Shown here: one piece after another, positions 9,128-18,329 of the stretch
How the letters are laid out: each line of letters begins with the position of its first letter
Numbering within the stretch: position 1 is the stretch's first letter
From: Arenibacter algicola
GTDB taxonomy: Bacteria; Bacteroidota; Bacteroidia; Flavobacteriales; Flavobacteriaceae
Direction of reading: 5' to 3'
Length of the DNA stretch: 64,000 nucleotides
NCBI RefSeq assembly: GCF_018860365.1
Contig: NZ_JAHKPO010000018.1
Coordinates: 186,001-250,000 of the forward strand
Program-made: the position numbers and the translations under genes
Notes under the pieces: generated by a model
Databases searched by the model: none
What the model saw: only the letters and a program-made list of their open reading frames with translations
Told to the model about the DNA's origin: nothing

Positions 9128-10894
9128 TCAGGTATTAACTTCATTGAGATCCATAGTGTCTTGGTTAATATAGATTAATTCACCGGCTTCAATCAACTTT
9201 TTTGAAATTAAGGCTACAATATGGCTGTCGTTGACCAAAGAGCTAACCACATTACTGGGAATTTTACTTTCCTTGATCAATTGATCCAGCGTTCCATCCA
9301 ACAGGATGTCGCTCTTTTCTGCTTGTGATTTTAATTTTTTCAGTTTCTTCAGGTGCAGGGTTGGCTCAGTGCTTTTTTGTAATAAATATAATTCTCTGAG
9401 GATTTTGGAAATTTTCTGTCTCAATAGATCATATTCATACTGGATACGAATATCTTCAGAAAAAAGATATACGTTCATGTTTTTCCTTATTTCTTCTAAG
9501 GCCTTGATGGCCTCCACAATGTTTCTGCTGGCCAATTTAATTTGTGCAAATTGTTTGGTCAATTCCGGAGAAACGGAAGAGCGGGATTGCGCCAAGGTGG
9601 TAAACTCAATGATTTTGCTGTAAATGGTCTTTATCTTACGCAGGTACAACTCTTCAATGTTCACTTCAATCTCCTTTCTCGATTTTTTTATAACCTCCTT
9701 AATTTTCTCTTCTCCAAAAAGATCGGTCCGGTGAATATTCATACCATGGGGTATTATAGTGAAAGCGGCTTTCTCAAATAAACGCTTGGTTTCATTACGC
9801 AGAGCAAGCAATGCAGTTTGAGGATAAGCCAACGCATTTTCATCCAAAAACTGAGGTTGTTCTATGATATCTTCTTCATCGGTAGACTTGAATACCCTGT
9901 GCAAAATATTGATCAATGGGTTGATCAATGGTATCATTATGATGACTCCTAGGACATTGAATATACTATGAAATACGGACAGTTTAAAAGTGTAATTGGA
10001 TTGGGCTATACCCACCCACTCAGAAATTATATCCACCAGTTGCCCCAAATAGCCAATAAATACCAATGCAATCAATCCGGTTACGATATTGAATATAAAG
10101 TGTGCACCCGCAAGCCTTTTCCCGGAAGTATTGGAACCGAGAGAACCAATTATAGCAGTTATAGTAGTGCCCACGTTTGCTCCAATAGACAGTGCCAATG
10201 AGTTGGTATAGGTAATCTGACCGACAGCCAATGCTGTAAGTATAAGGGCCATGGTGGCGCTACTTGATTGCAATATCATGGTTATCAACACCCCAATAAA
10301 AGTATATATTAGTAGGCCCATTACTCCAGGAATGGCAAAGTCGGCAAGGTTGATATTGTCCTTATAGACATCAAAACCATTTTTCATGAAATAGATTCCC
10401 ATGAAGAAAAATCCGAGACCGGCCAAGATCTGGCCAATTCCTTTTAGTTTTTTGGGTTTTTGCAATACCAAGACAATCCCGAATGCCAGCATAGGCATAG
10501 CAAGACCAGCAATATCTATTTTTAGGCCCAACGTAGATACCAGCCAGGTTGTTGCTGTTGTTCCAATATTTGAACCAAAAATTATCCCAATTCCAGCCCT
10601 AAGTTCAATAAGACCGGCACTAATAAAAGAAATGAGAATTACAGAAATCAATGAACTGGATTGCAGGATTGCAGTACTCAAAAATCCCAAGCCTATACTC
10701 TTGTACAACTTATCGGTAGATTTTTTGAGTAGGGCCTGAAGCGGACCAGAAACAAAGGAGTGAAACCCTTCTTCCAACATGATCATACCAAAGAGTAAGA
10801 TTGCTATACCTGCTGCAATCTCTTTTACTGTCGGGTTCATAAACAGTAACATCCCCAACAAAATTAGACTACTGATTAATAATATTTTTTTCAA
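9128..10894 (-). CDS. Na/Pi cotransporter with PhoU-like C-terminus
   Basis: 588 aa. Two inverted Na/Pi-cotransporter repeats are visible: QSSSLISVILISF with GSNIGTTATTW in the first half, QSSSATMALILTAL with GANVGTTITA in the second. About eight membrane segments lie in residues 1-340. The remaining residues about 350-580 are helical and charged, as in the PhoU-like tail of the NptA/YjbB type. The expected role is sodium-coupled phosphate transport in the inner membrane. Confidence 0.92.
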   Translation of the reverse strand: MKKILLISSLILLGMLLFMNPTVKEIAAGIAILLFGMIMLEEGFHSFVSGPLQALLKKSTDKLYKSIGLGFLSTAILQSSSLISVILISFISAGLIELRAGIGIIFGSNIGTTATTWLVSTLGLKIDIAGLAMPMLAFGIVLVLQKPKKLKGIGQILAGLGFFFMGIYFMKNGFDVYKDNINLADFAIPGVMGLLIYTFIGVLITMILQSSSATMALILTALAVGQITYTNSLALSIGANVGTTITAIIGSLGSNTSGKRLAGAHFIFNIVTGLIALVFIGYLGQLVDIISEWVGIAQSNYTFKLSVFHSIFNVLGVIIMIPLINPLINILHRVFKSTDEEDIIEQPQFLDENALAYPQTALLALRNETKRLFEKAAFTIIPHGMNIHRTDLFGEEKIKEVIKKSRKEIEVNIEELYLRKIKTIYSKIIEFTTLAQSRSSVSPELTKQFAQIKLASRNIVEAIKALEEIRKNMNVYLFSEDIRIQYEYDLLRQKISKILRELYLLQKSTEPTLHLKKLKKLKSQAEKSDILLDGTLDQLIKESKIPSNVVSSLVNDSHIVALISKKLIEAGELIYINQDTMDLNEVNT

Positions 10895-10962
10895 TTTGCC
10901 TTTTTTTGAGTTTTGCTTTGATTAATAATTTAAAAATAGGAAATAATTTCAGCCTACATCTT

Positions 10963-11207
10963 TTATAACATCATTTATGCAATTATATGCTTCCCGAGAA
11001 AGGTCCGGCTTAAATGTGGATTACGGAATTTATGTTATTGTTTTTAGGATAAGCACAGACATTAGCTATTCAGAACAGCCCGACAAAGTTATTCTAGCGG
11101 GCTGGATTATCTGTGTCCGTCCAGAGCTAAGTTGAAAGCTTGTAAAATCTGCCGTTCCGAGCGAAGCGAACAATGCAACAAATTGTGGCATTATAGTAAA
11201 GTTCTGT
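10963..11207 (-). repeat. attC-like site S5 (long family)
   Basis: AAC at 10967, GTT at 11201 (GTTCTGTAGC). The interior AGCCCGACAAAGTTATTC and GCGGGCTGGATT is shared with S16 and S19, and CGTTCCGAGCGAAGCG with S1. The ends are degenerate. Confidence 0.6.
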
Positions 11208-11214
11208 AGCGCAT

Positions 11215-11871
11215 TTACCATTCTCTAATTTTACCTTGATGCCAAAAGTTACCGCTTTTAGGACTCTTGTTTAGTAAGTCCTTAATGTCGTTGGCAACTT
11301 CCTTGGGTTCTCTAGAAGCATCACTTCCGCCCATATCCGTTTTAGTCCATCCCGGGTCTAAAGACGAAACAATCACATTTTGATTTTCAAGTCTTTTTGC
11401 CAGCAGTTTTGTGTACATATTCAAGGCAGACTTCGACATTTTATAGTGAGGTTGAAATTCATCAAAGTTCTTTTCACTGAACGAACCCCAATCTGAAGTA
11501 ATATTAATTATTTGTCCGTTTTTATTAAAATTTGGAATCAACTTTTCGGTCAACTCAATTGTTCCAAATAAATTCACATTAAAGGTTTGTCTTAAATATT
11601 CGAGGTTTATGGCAGATTCATTCCATTTTTCCAACAAAATTCCGGCATTATTAATAAGAAAGTCAATTTTTCTGTTGCCAATAATATTAATGAATTTTTC
11701 TATTGACTTACTTTCGGCAAGATTTAGTGTATAGCATTCAAAATTCGATTTTGAAATGGAGCAACTTCCTGAAGTTGAAGTTCCAATAACTTTTATATTA
11801 TTATCGGTCAGTAGGTCGACTGTTGCAAATCCAATTCCTCTACTGCATCCAGTTATTATGCCAGTTTTCAT
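11215..11871 (-). CDS. classical short-chain dehydrogenase/reductase
   Basis: 218 aa. It has a Rossmann TGCSRGIG motif at residues 7-14, NNAG around 75, catalytic Tyr and Lys in HYKMSKSALN, and the PG motif SSLDPGWTKTD. The NAD(P) preference and substrate are unknown. It is a single gene between S5 and S6. Confidence 0.9.
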   Translation of the reverse strand: MKTGIITGCSRGIGFATVDLLTDNNIKVIGTSTSGSCSISKSNFECYTLNLAESKSIEKFINIIGNRKIDFLINNAGILLEKWNESAINLEYLRQTFNVNLFGTIELTEKLIPNFNKNGQIINITSDWGSFSEKNFDEFQPHYKMSKSALNMYTKLLAKRLENQNVIVSSLDPGWTKTDMGGSDASREPKEVANDIKDLLNKSPKSGNFWHQGKIREW

Positions 11872-11892
11872 TTTCGATTAGTATTTTTTAGA

Positions 11893-11961
11893 TGCACGTA
11901 AACAAAGCACCCCGCCCTGCCCGAATCATTATAGGCGGGTTAATTTTATACGGTGTTGTAG
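11893..11961 (-). repeat. attC-like site S6 (short, left end worn)
   Basis: The right half ATTTTATACGGTGTTGTAGG has GTT at 11955 and is nearly identical to the end of S17. The inner stem CCCGCCC...GGCGGG is intact. The left AAC core is not recognisable (GCACGTAAAC). The R'' flank GTTGTAGGTA matches the CDF cassette start GTTGTAAGTA. Confidence 0.65.
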
Positions 11962-11976
11962 GTAGTGCTTTTTTCG

Positions 11977-12771
11977 TCACTTGCTCAATTTTAGAATCCG
12001 AAACGCTCCTTGTATGACCAAAATAAAAACGATTGTACCAATAAGCAAATCAGGTTTACTAGAGCTCAACCAATTCACCAAAATTCCTGCAATAATTACT
12101 CCCAAATTTATAATCACGTCATTTGAGGTGAAAATCATACTCGCTTTCATATGTGCCTCTTCTTTGCTTTTTGACTTTTGTAAAATGTAAAGACAAATTC
12201 CGTTTGCTATAAGTGCAAAAATGGAAACTATTATCATTGTCGAAAAATCGGGAAGTTTTTCGTCTCCGAAAAATCTCCTTAAAACTTCTACAAACCCAAT
12301 AATCGCAAGTGTTATTTGAAAATATCCAGCAAGTTTGGCAATCCGTTTTTTCTTTATTATTGTTCCGCCAACAGCAAACAAACTAATTCCGTACACAAAA
12401 CTGTCGGCTAGCATATCCAAGCTGTCGGCAACCAACCCCATTGATTTTGAGATTATTCCAGTTGTCATTTCGATTAGGAAAAAGGCAAAATTTATTCCGA
12501 GTACTGTCCAAAGTAATTTTTTCTGGTTTGCATTTTCTTTAAATTCTGTTTGGTCTGTTTGTTCGGTCGAGATTTTCTTTCCGCCTAAATTTAGTTCGAG
12601 AACTGACTTTTCTATTTGGTCAATTTGTCCGCTGTGAAAAACGGTCAATTTTCGGTTCGGAATATCAAAGTCCAAACTCGAAATACTTGAAATTCCGTCC
12701 AATTTCATTCGGATTAAATTTTCCTCAGAAGGACAGTCCATTTTAGTAATTTCAAATACTGTTTTATTCAC
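11977..12771 (-). CDS. cation diffusion facilitator with N-terminal HMA-like domain
   Basis: About 264 aa from a GTG at 12771. Longer in-frame starts up to 12897 lie inside site S7 and would translate the repeat, so they are rejected. Residues 1-70 resemble a heavy-metal-associated fold (VFEITKMDCPSEE). The rest has about six membrane segments with the CDF motifs GLVADSLDMLADSFVYG and the later FTSNDVIINLG. The expected role is efflux of Zn, Co or a similar divalent metal. Confidence 0.85.
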   Translation of the reverse strand: MNKTVFEITKMDCPSEENLIRMKLDGISSISSLDFDIPNRKLTVFHSGQIDQIEKSVLELNLGGKKISTEQTDQTEFKENANQKKLLWTVLGINFAFFLIEMTTGIISKSMGLVADSLDMLADSFVYGISLFAVGGTIIKKKRIAKLAGYFQITLAIIGFVEVLRRFFGDEKLPDFSTMIIVSIFALIANGICLYILQKSKSKEEAHMKASMIFTSNDVIINLGVIIAGILVNWLSSSKPDLLIGTIVFILVIQGAFRILKLSK

Positions 12772-12797
12772 TTGGTTTCTGGGTTTTAAGGGATTAC

Positions 12798-12948
12798 TTA
12801 CAACGATGGTGTAAAAAATGGTAGACCGGAAAATGGGCGACGACCATTGGGTTGAACACAAGACGAATTTTAAAATTTGGGGACTTTTCAAATGCACCCG
12901 AACCTTTCGGTTTTGTTATAATTGCCTTATTGTTTATATGCGTTGTAC
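12798..12948 (-). repeat. attC-like site S7
   Basis: AAC at 12802, GTT at 12942 (TTATATGCGTTGTAC). Cassette start GTTGTAAGTA agrees with the flank of S6. It overlaps a spurious 5' extension of the CDF reading frame. Confidence 0.75.
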
Positions 12949-13961
12949 TATACCATTTTCTTTTCTTTCCAATCGTTTTTTAAATATTTCAAAGCATCTT
13001 CTAAAGCCACTTTTGAAGGTTTAGGATTAAAATCTAATTCTTCTCTGGACTTACTAATGTCATAATCTTGCTTTAAATCATAAAACATATCTAAGTAATG
13101 CCTCTGTAATTGAGGTTCTTTTCCAGTAAACTTACTGCTAAATTCCATTAAACCCGCAACAGAGTATAACAAACATTTTGGCACTTTTTTAGGCGTTTTT
13201 AATTTTAGTTCAGGATATAAATCGGATGCCATTTTTACACTTTCTTGCAATGTAGTATGTTTCTCGTTGGATAAAATATATCTTTCACCATCTCTGCCTT
13301 TTGTCATTGCGTTATACGTTCCTGAAGCTACATCTTTTACATCTACCCAATTTAAAGTTACATTGGTGTCTACAGGTATTTCTCCATTTAAAACTTGTAA
13401 TACAAGATTGTTGGAATAGCTTAATTTATAAGCTTTGAAACCGATCATTGCAGAAGGCAAAACAATAACCGTTCTGATGCCATATTTTTTTCCCAATTCC
13501 AATGCTAGCTTATCGGAATCATTTTTAGAATTATAATACCAATTTCTTCGGTCTTTATTGTATCCATTGTCTACCTTGGCTGGTAACTTCGTGAAATCCA
13601 AACTGGCTACTGAACTTACATAAACGATGTTCTTAATGCCGTATTCTTTTGCAATATCAAACACATTTTGAGTTCCTTGCATATTATTATCATAAATTTC
13701 AGTTTTGGGGTTTTTGGCCCACATACTGAAATTTGCAGCAACTGCATATAGGTGTGTAACTCCCTGAAACGCTTTTCTTAGAGATTTTCTATCAGTAATA
13801 TCAGCTTGTACAACTTCACAATCCAACCCTTTAAATGGCTCTACATTACTGATATTTCTAACAGTTGTTCGTACTTTTTTATTTTCAGAAAGCAATAGTC
13901 GAACTAAGTTGTTACCTAAATGTCCGTTTCCTCCTGTTACTAATGAAATTTCTTTGCTCAT
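12948..13961 (-). CDS. NAD-dependent epimerase/dehydratase-like extended SDR
   Basis: 337 aa from the ATG at 13961 (MSKEISLVTGGNGHLG); an upstream in-frame start at 13985 is less likely. It has TGGNGHLG for cofactor binding, the family YVSSVAS motif and catalytic Tyr/Lys in WYYNSKNDSDK. It resembles dihydroflavonol-4-reductase-type reductases. It lies 61 bp downstream of the Crp-type regulator on the same strand with no site between, so the pair is one two-gene cassette. Confidence 0.85.
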   Translation of the reverse strand: MSKEISLVTGGNGHLGNNLVRLLLSENKKVRTTVRNISNVEPFKGLDCEVVQADITDRKSLRKAFQGVTHLYAVAANFSMWAKNPKTEIYDNNMQGTQNVFDIAKEYGIKNIVYVSSVASLDFTKLPAKVDNGYNKDRRNWYYNSKNDSDKLALELGKKYGIRTVIVLPSAMIGFKAYKLSYSNNLVLQVLNGEIPVDTNVTLNWVDVKDVASGTYNAMTKGRDGERYILSNEKHTTLQESVKMASDLYPELKLKTPKKVPKCLLYSVAGLMEFSSKFTGKEPQLQRHYLDMFYDLKQDYDISKSREELDFNPKPSKVALEDALKYLKNDWKEKKMV

Positions 13962-14022
13962 AATTCTTACATTTTGTCTGAGCAAATTTCGGGACCTTTT
14001 ATGGGGTTGGAAATAACATTTG

Positions 14023-14592
14023 TTAGATAACGATTTGTTTTCGAATACGACTTAGAGATTGGGGTTCCATTCCTAAAAAAGAAGCGATATTGTCGATAGA
14101 TACATTTAAAGCCAATTTTGGATATTGATTTACAAATTTCAGATAGCGTTCTTTTGCAGTTAAAATTTGAAAATCTTTAACACGTTCTAATTTGCAACTT
14201 AAATGTTCATTGGTTACTTCTTTGACAATTATTGCCCAGAATTTTGTTTCCTTATGCAAAATATCAAAATCAGGTTTTGATATTTTTACAAGATTACAAT
14301 CCGTAATCGTTTCGTAATAGTCTAAGGAAGGTGTTTCGCTCATAAAACTATCTAAAGATGTGAAAAAATCGTATTCCCCTACAAGGTGCTGTACTACAAT
14401 CTTTCCATCAACATTTTGATATCCCTTTACAAATCCAGTATCTAAGAAATAAATATATCGCTCTACGTTTCCAGCTTTTAAAAGTTTGGTTTGAGCTGGA
14501 ATTTCTTCTGAAACGCAATGTTTTTTAATTAAATTAATCTCGTGTTGAGTTAAAGTAATTCTTGATTGTATATAATTAATTAGATTTTCCAT
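14023..14592 (-). CDS. Crp/Fnr family transcription regulator
   Basis: 189 aa. An N-terminal cyclic-nucleotide-binding-type beta-roll (residues about 20-120, IYFLDTGFVKGY, LVGEYDFFTSLDS) is followed by a C-terminal HTH (SIDNIASFLGMEPQSLSRIRKQ). No Cys cluster for an Fe-S sensor is seen. It precedes the SDR gene 12948-13961 and probably controls it. Confidence 0.87.
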   Translation of the reverse strand: MENLINYIQSRITLTQHEINLIKKHCVSEEIPAQTKLLKAGNVERYIYFLDTGFVKGYQNVDGKIVVQHLVGEYDFFTSLDSFMSETPSLDYYETITDCNLVKISKPDFDILHKETKFWAIIVKEVTNEHLSCKLERVKDFQILTAKERYLKFVNQYPKLALNVSIDNIASFLGMEPQSLSRIRKQIVI

Positions 14593-14609
14593 CCTTGATT
14601 TTTATTGGT

Positions 14610-14830
14610 TTAGAACGCCTGGGCTCTGATTAGTGCGGTGTAGAAATATGACGGATTCCCAGCCGCGCGCTAAGCTAAGCATTTGGTTTTGATTTGTTTT
14701 TTGTTTTGTCCAAAGCTAAAATTGAATATTTCGCTGTCACGTAATTTTCAATTTAGTCACTTTATAAATATACACAGACCTTTCCGTTTAAACCTAAAGT
14801 TCGCATTACGTTTAGGTTGTTTTGTTCTGT
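14610..14830 (-). repeat. attC-like site S8
   Basis: AAC at 14614 (AACGCCTGGGCT), GTT at about 14824. Right half CGCATTACGTTTAGG and the stretch TTTATAAATATACACAGACC are shared with S33 and S40. The end sequence is altered (GTTCTG). Confidence 0.75.
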
Positions 14831-14832
14831 CG

Positions 14833-15072
14833 TTATCCTTTTTCTAATCGATATTTTAATGTTTCAATCAGTTCAATGGCTAGTTGCTGAGTTTTCCCCT
14901 CTAGTTTATGCGTTTTAAGAGCCTTTTCAAATGCATTAAGAAAGTCATACCAACCATCAGTCAATCCATTTACATAGGATTGAGCTTTTCGAAGTTCGTC
15001 AATAAGAGTTTGTTTTCCATCAGTCTTTAGATCGGAACAGAGTATGTCAAATTTCTTCCAGTAGTCTTGCAT
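14833..15072 (-). CDS. small hypothetical protein
   Basis: 79 aa, all-alpha by composition, no signal or membrane segment. Unrecognised. It lies 14 bp downstream of another unknown gene (15087-15485) on the same strand, without a site between. Two small adjacent genes in one cassette would fit an interacting pair such as toxin-antitoxin or effector-immunity, but no motif supports this. Confidence 0.6.
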   Translation of the reverse strand: MQDYWKKFDILCSDLKTDGKQTLIDELRKAQSYVNGLTDGWYDFLNAFEKALKTHKLEGKTQQLAIELIETLKYRLEKG

Positions 15073-15086
15073 TGTTCATTCTCCTT

Positions 15087-15485
15087 TTACTGATTAACAG
15101 ATTCTATCTTCTTGGAAAGTTCACAGAATTTAGTAAAATGACTGTCAATTAATTCAAACAATTCTGGCTCAATATCCACGTAGTTAAAATGACTAATGGC
15201 ATAGTCATAAAACTTCCCATTAGTAAGAGCATTCATTTCTGCCATTCGTATAATCTTAGGGTCAAGTGTTTTAAATTTCCCATATTTATCTAGTTGATTT
15301 GTGAGATTTTGAAGCAACGTTATAAGTTCTTTAAGGGATTCACTTCGGAATCTAAGATAGTCATCCACTTTCTTAAAAGTTGAATTAACAGGTATCCGGA
15401 TGTTTGGTATGTTATTGGAATATTCTGTTAGTTTAAATAAATAGCTTTTGGCTAATGAGTTATATTGACTTATTACTTTATCCAT
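15087..15485 (-). CDS. hypothetical protein
   Basis: 132 aa, charged and helical (KVDDYLRFRSESLKELI), no membrane segment, no motif I recognise. It is the first gene of a two-gene cassette between S8 and S9; the second is the 79-aa protein. Confidence 0.65.
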   Translation of the reverse strand: MDKVISQYNSLAKSYLFKLTEYSNNIPNIRIPVNSTFKKVDDYLRFRSESLKELITLLQNLTNQLDKYGKFKTLDPKIIRMAEMNALTNGKFYDYAISHFNYVDIEPELFELIDSHFTKFCELSKKIESVNQ

Positions 15486-15506
15486 CTATTTGAGTTCGCG
15501 AATGCA

Positions 15507-15637
15507 CCACAACGTGTTTGTGTATGGTTAGTTGCGTGTTTAATTAACTAATTTAGCAAACAAATCACGGATAGAAAATTTCAGTGGAATTTTCGTAAGT
15601 CGGCAGTGATCTAGCAATCAATTATACATTGTTGGCT
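15507..15637 (-). repeat. attC-like site S9
   Basis: AAC at 15511, GTT at 15631. AACGTGTTTGTGTATGG and AATTATACATTGTTGG are a clear conserved pair of ends. Central stem GAAAATTTC/GGAATTTTC. Confidence 0.85.
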
Positions 15638-15644
15638 GTAGTTA

Positions 15645-16580
15645 TTATTTATCCGTTCCAAATTCAAGTTGTCGCTTGTATTCTTTTTCATCAAAATAGC
15701 CTTTTGATTTTTGGATTAATCCATCATCATTTAATGTCCATTCTTCAAATCCACTAATTTTAACTTTCTTACCAGTTCCATTTGGTACGTCATTTGTTCC
15801 AGTCAGTATCCAATAGAATCGTGTTTTGTCAGATTTAGTGACTAGACTATCCATTGAAACAATCATATCGGGAAAAGCGTCCATAAATCCTTTAGCAACA
15901 TTTGTAATGGCATTTCTACCAACGGCAGGTTCTCCGTCATTCACTTGTAATGAACCGTCTTCAGCATAAAACATAGCAACAAATTCAGGTCGGTTACTAC
16001 CCCAGACTTGTGCATAGTTGCGTGCATAGAGATTTAAGTCGAATTCTCTTTCTTCTTCGGGAATCCGGTGAGCGGTCCATGAAATACTTAACAGTTTCCA
16101 TTGGTCGCTGTCTTTCATCATTATAACATGATTGACCTCATTGCTACTGGCAACACCGAATTTTGAAATGACGGTAGGCATTATTACTGAGGCCAATTGA
16201 TCTTCGGTTATATTTATCTTATACGAATTGACGGATTCTAAAATAGGCTTTGGATCTTTCATATCCCGGATGGTTTGCAAATACGAGTCAATAGTCATCT
16301 CTTTATGCTGCCATTGTCCATCCTTCGGATACGTATATGCGATAATGGCCTGGTCGAAACTCAGGTCATCCAATTCTTGAGCATCCCGGTTTCCAACTGC
16401 AGCCAAGATCCTTTCCAGTATGGCTTTTATTTCTTTTTCAGATTGACTTGATGTGCTTTCTATTTGGTCTGAAGTAGTGTTTTCAGAACGTTCTTCTGTG
16501 CTTTGTTTAGATTGACAACTCACAATCAGCAAGAAAACTATAATGGAAAATAAAATTTGATTTCTCGTAATATTGTTCAT
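15645..16580 (-). CDS. lipoprotein with two NTF2/SnoaL-like domains
   Basis: 311 aa. The lipobox LLIVSC gives Cys22, followed by a Ser/Thr/Glu-rich linker. Residues about 48-170 and 185-305 each have an NTF2-like pattern (ILAAVGNRDAQELD...; NYAQVWGSNRPEFVAMFYAEDG). The second copy resembles the ester-cyclase type. Function is unknown; such domains bind small molecules or are simple enzymes. Confidence 0.75.
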   Translation of the reverse strand: MNNITRNQILFSIIVFLLIVSCQSKQSTEERSENTTSDQIESTSSQSEKEIKAILERILAAVGNRDAQELDDLSFDQAIIAYTYPKDGQWQHKEMTIDSYLQTIRDMKDPKPILESVNSYKINITEDQLASVIMPTVISKFGVASSNEVNHVIMMKDSDQWKLLSISWTAHRIPEEEREFDLNLYARNYAQVWGSNRPEFVAMFYAEDGSLQVNDGEPAVGRNAITNVAKGFMDAFPDMIVSMDSLVTKSDKTRFYWILTGTNDVPNGTGKKVKISGFEEWTLNDDGLIQKSKGYFDEKEYKRQLEFGTDK

Positions 16581-16600
16581 TTTTCGATTGGTTTAATTGT

Positions 16601-16669
16601 TGCCAACGGTTCGTGGATATTAAATGTTGCATCCCTTAGGGTGCTATGATCTCATATACTTTGTTGTAA
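16601..16669 (-). repeat. attC-like site S10 (short)
   Basis: AAC at 16605, GTT at 16663, only 69 bp. Start GTTGGCAACA agrees with the S9 flank GTTGGC. The central palindrome is CATCCCTTAGGGTG. Confidence 0.75.
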
Positions 16670-16676
16670 GTAGTAT

Positions 16677-18182
16677 TTATTCATTCAATTGATTCACAAA
16701 TGCATGAAGCAAGTTTACGTATATACGCTGACCTTTTTTAAAACTCTCAATACGCATATATTCATTGTCAGCATGAAAATTTTCGTCACTCCTTTGGAAG
16801 CCTACGGAAACTAAATTTGGGCCACCACCATCGGGAATAGAGGACAGGGCCGGCACGGTACCTCCAATATAGAGTATGATCGGGGGGGTCCCGAAAAAGT
16901 CTGTTAATACTTGTTTGCCTATTCTAAAGCCCAAATCACTTTCATCGAAAACAGGGGCAGTGCCCATCACACTTTCTTTGAAATCCACTTTCAATCCCCA
17001 TGGGAGACTATCTTTGATGTGTTTTTTAAGCATTTCCAATACTTCTTTAGGATCATGGTCGGGCCCCGTCCTTGCCAACATTCTGAACCAAGCAGTGTGA
17101 GGTATAATAGAGGCCTTACCTTGAACATAACCAGCTTTAAACCCTGTAATGTCTACTGAGGTACGAATCCAAGGACGCTCATAAAAGGAGTATTCTCTCT
17201 CTCCGATCCATTGGTCGATGCCAAATTTCTTTAAATCCTTAGCTTGTTGATCTTGGTCTACGACAGCAGCAATTTCCTTTCGTTCTTTTTCAGAATATTG
17301 CCTTAGGCCATCATAAAATCCTTTAATAGCTATTATACCATCATTATTCCAAAGGGAAGCAATTACTTTAGAAGCAGCTAAAGCAGCATTCGGTGCAACA
17401 CCTCCATAGATGCCTGAGTGCAAATCGGTATTTGCTGATGTAATAGTGACTTCAAGGTCTGCGGCTCCTCGTAGTCCTTTCCACATCATTCCTTGGTTGT
17501 CATTATTCATCATGGCATCTACACTAACTCCAAAATCAATGTCACTTAGCCATTCTTGATTTGAAGCTAACCATATTGGTAAATGTGGACTCCCCATTTC
17601 TTCGCCACCATCCAATAGTAACTTGATGTTGACAGGAAGCTTGCCATCCACCTTTATCAATCCTTCTATGGCACTAATTAAAGCAATAATAGGCCCTTTG
17701 TCATCGGTGGCTCCTCTTCCATAAAGCCTTTCATCTCTTATTTCTGCACTAAATGGGTCGCTTTTCCAACGATCTTCATTGACAGGTTGCACATCAAAAT
17801 GCCCATAAAAAAGGATGGTAGGTTGCCTTTTGTTCCGTGTATAGGAGGCAGTAACTACTGGCAATTCATTAGTGAAAAACACTTCTGTGTTATCCATACC
17901 AATGGTATGGAGCATGTCTTTAAGTAAGTCTGCAGCTTTTTTGAGTTCTGGCCTGTTTTCTGGTTTCATCGACATGGTCGGGATGGCAATCAGTTCAACT
18001 AAATCATTGATATGCCTTTTATGATTTTCTACAAAAAAACTATCATATTCCTTTAGTTGCTTTTGAGTCGCCTTATTTAGGACCAAGGAGTTATTCCGGA
18101 CTTGACTTTGAGCGATAGAATCATGATGATAGCTAAAGAAAACTAGCAGGGTGAAATAGTAGATTACATTCTTTTTCATCAT
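16677..18182 (-). CDS. secreted M20-family metallopeptidase
   Basis: 501 aa with an N-terminal signal (KKNVIYYFTLLVFFSYHHDSIAQ). M20 metal sites are in FYGHFDVQPV, RGATDDKGP and GGEEMGSP, followed by the dimerisation domain (SANTDLHSGIYGG) and the C-terminal part of the catalytic domain. The architecture is that of dipeptidases of the ArgE/DapE/CNDP group with dinuclear zinc. Likely periplasmic. Confidence 0.92.
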   Translation of the reverse strand: MMKKNVIYYFTLLVFFSYHHDSIAQSQVRNNSLVLNKATQKQLKEYDSFFVENHKRHINDLVELIAIPTMSMKPENRPELKKAADLLKDMLHTIGMDNTEVFFTNELPVVTASYTRNKRQPTILFYGHFDVQPVNEDRWKSDPFSAEIRDERLYGRGATDDKGPIIALISAIEGLIKVDGKLPVNIKLLLDGGEEMGSPHLPIWLASNQEWLSDIDFGVSVDAMMNNDNQGMMWKGLRGAADLEVTITSANTDLHSGIYGGVAPNAALAASKVIASLWNNDGIIAIKGFYDGLRQYSEKERKEIAAVVDQDQQAKDLKKFGIDQWIGEREYSFYERPWIRTSVDITGFKAGYVQGKASIIPHTAWFRMLARTGPDHDPKEVLEMLKKHIKDSLPWGLKVDFKESVMGTAPVFDESDLGFRIGKQVLTDFFGTPPIILYIGGTVPALSSIPDGGGPNLVSVGFQRSDENFHADNEYMRIESFKKGQRIYVNLLHAFVNQLNE

Positions 18183-18194
18183 TAATTATATTAA

Positions 18195-18325
18195 TTACAA
18201 CGGTCTCGGCTAAGAGTAGTTGCGTGGTTTAACCCTTAATTTTGCACGTACACACCAAGATGGAAATTCCGCAGGAATCTCCAAAATAGACGAGGACAAC
18301 CAATTACCTATGGTCATTCTTATAC
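18195..18325 (-). repeat. attC-like site S11
   Basis: AAC at 18199; the right core has one change (CTTATACCCAG at 18319). The bases TTATACCCAG match the start of its cassette at S12 (GTTATACCCAA). Interior GAAATTCCGCAGGAAT is shared with S18. Confidence 0.75.
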
Positions 18326-18329
18326 CCAG

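Noticed and set aside
11977-12897. The 306-aa version of the CDF transporter.
   Set aside because: The first 42 codons translate site S7; the GTG at 12771 lies just inside the cassette.
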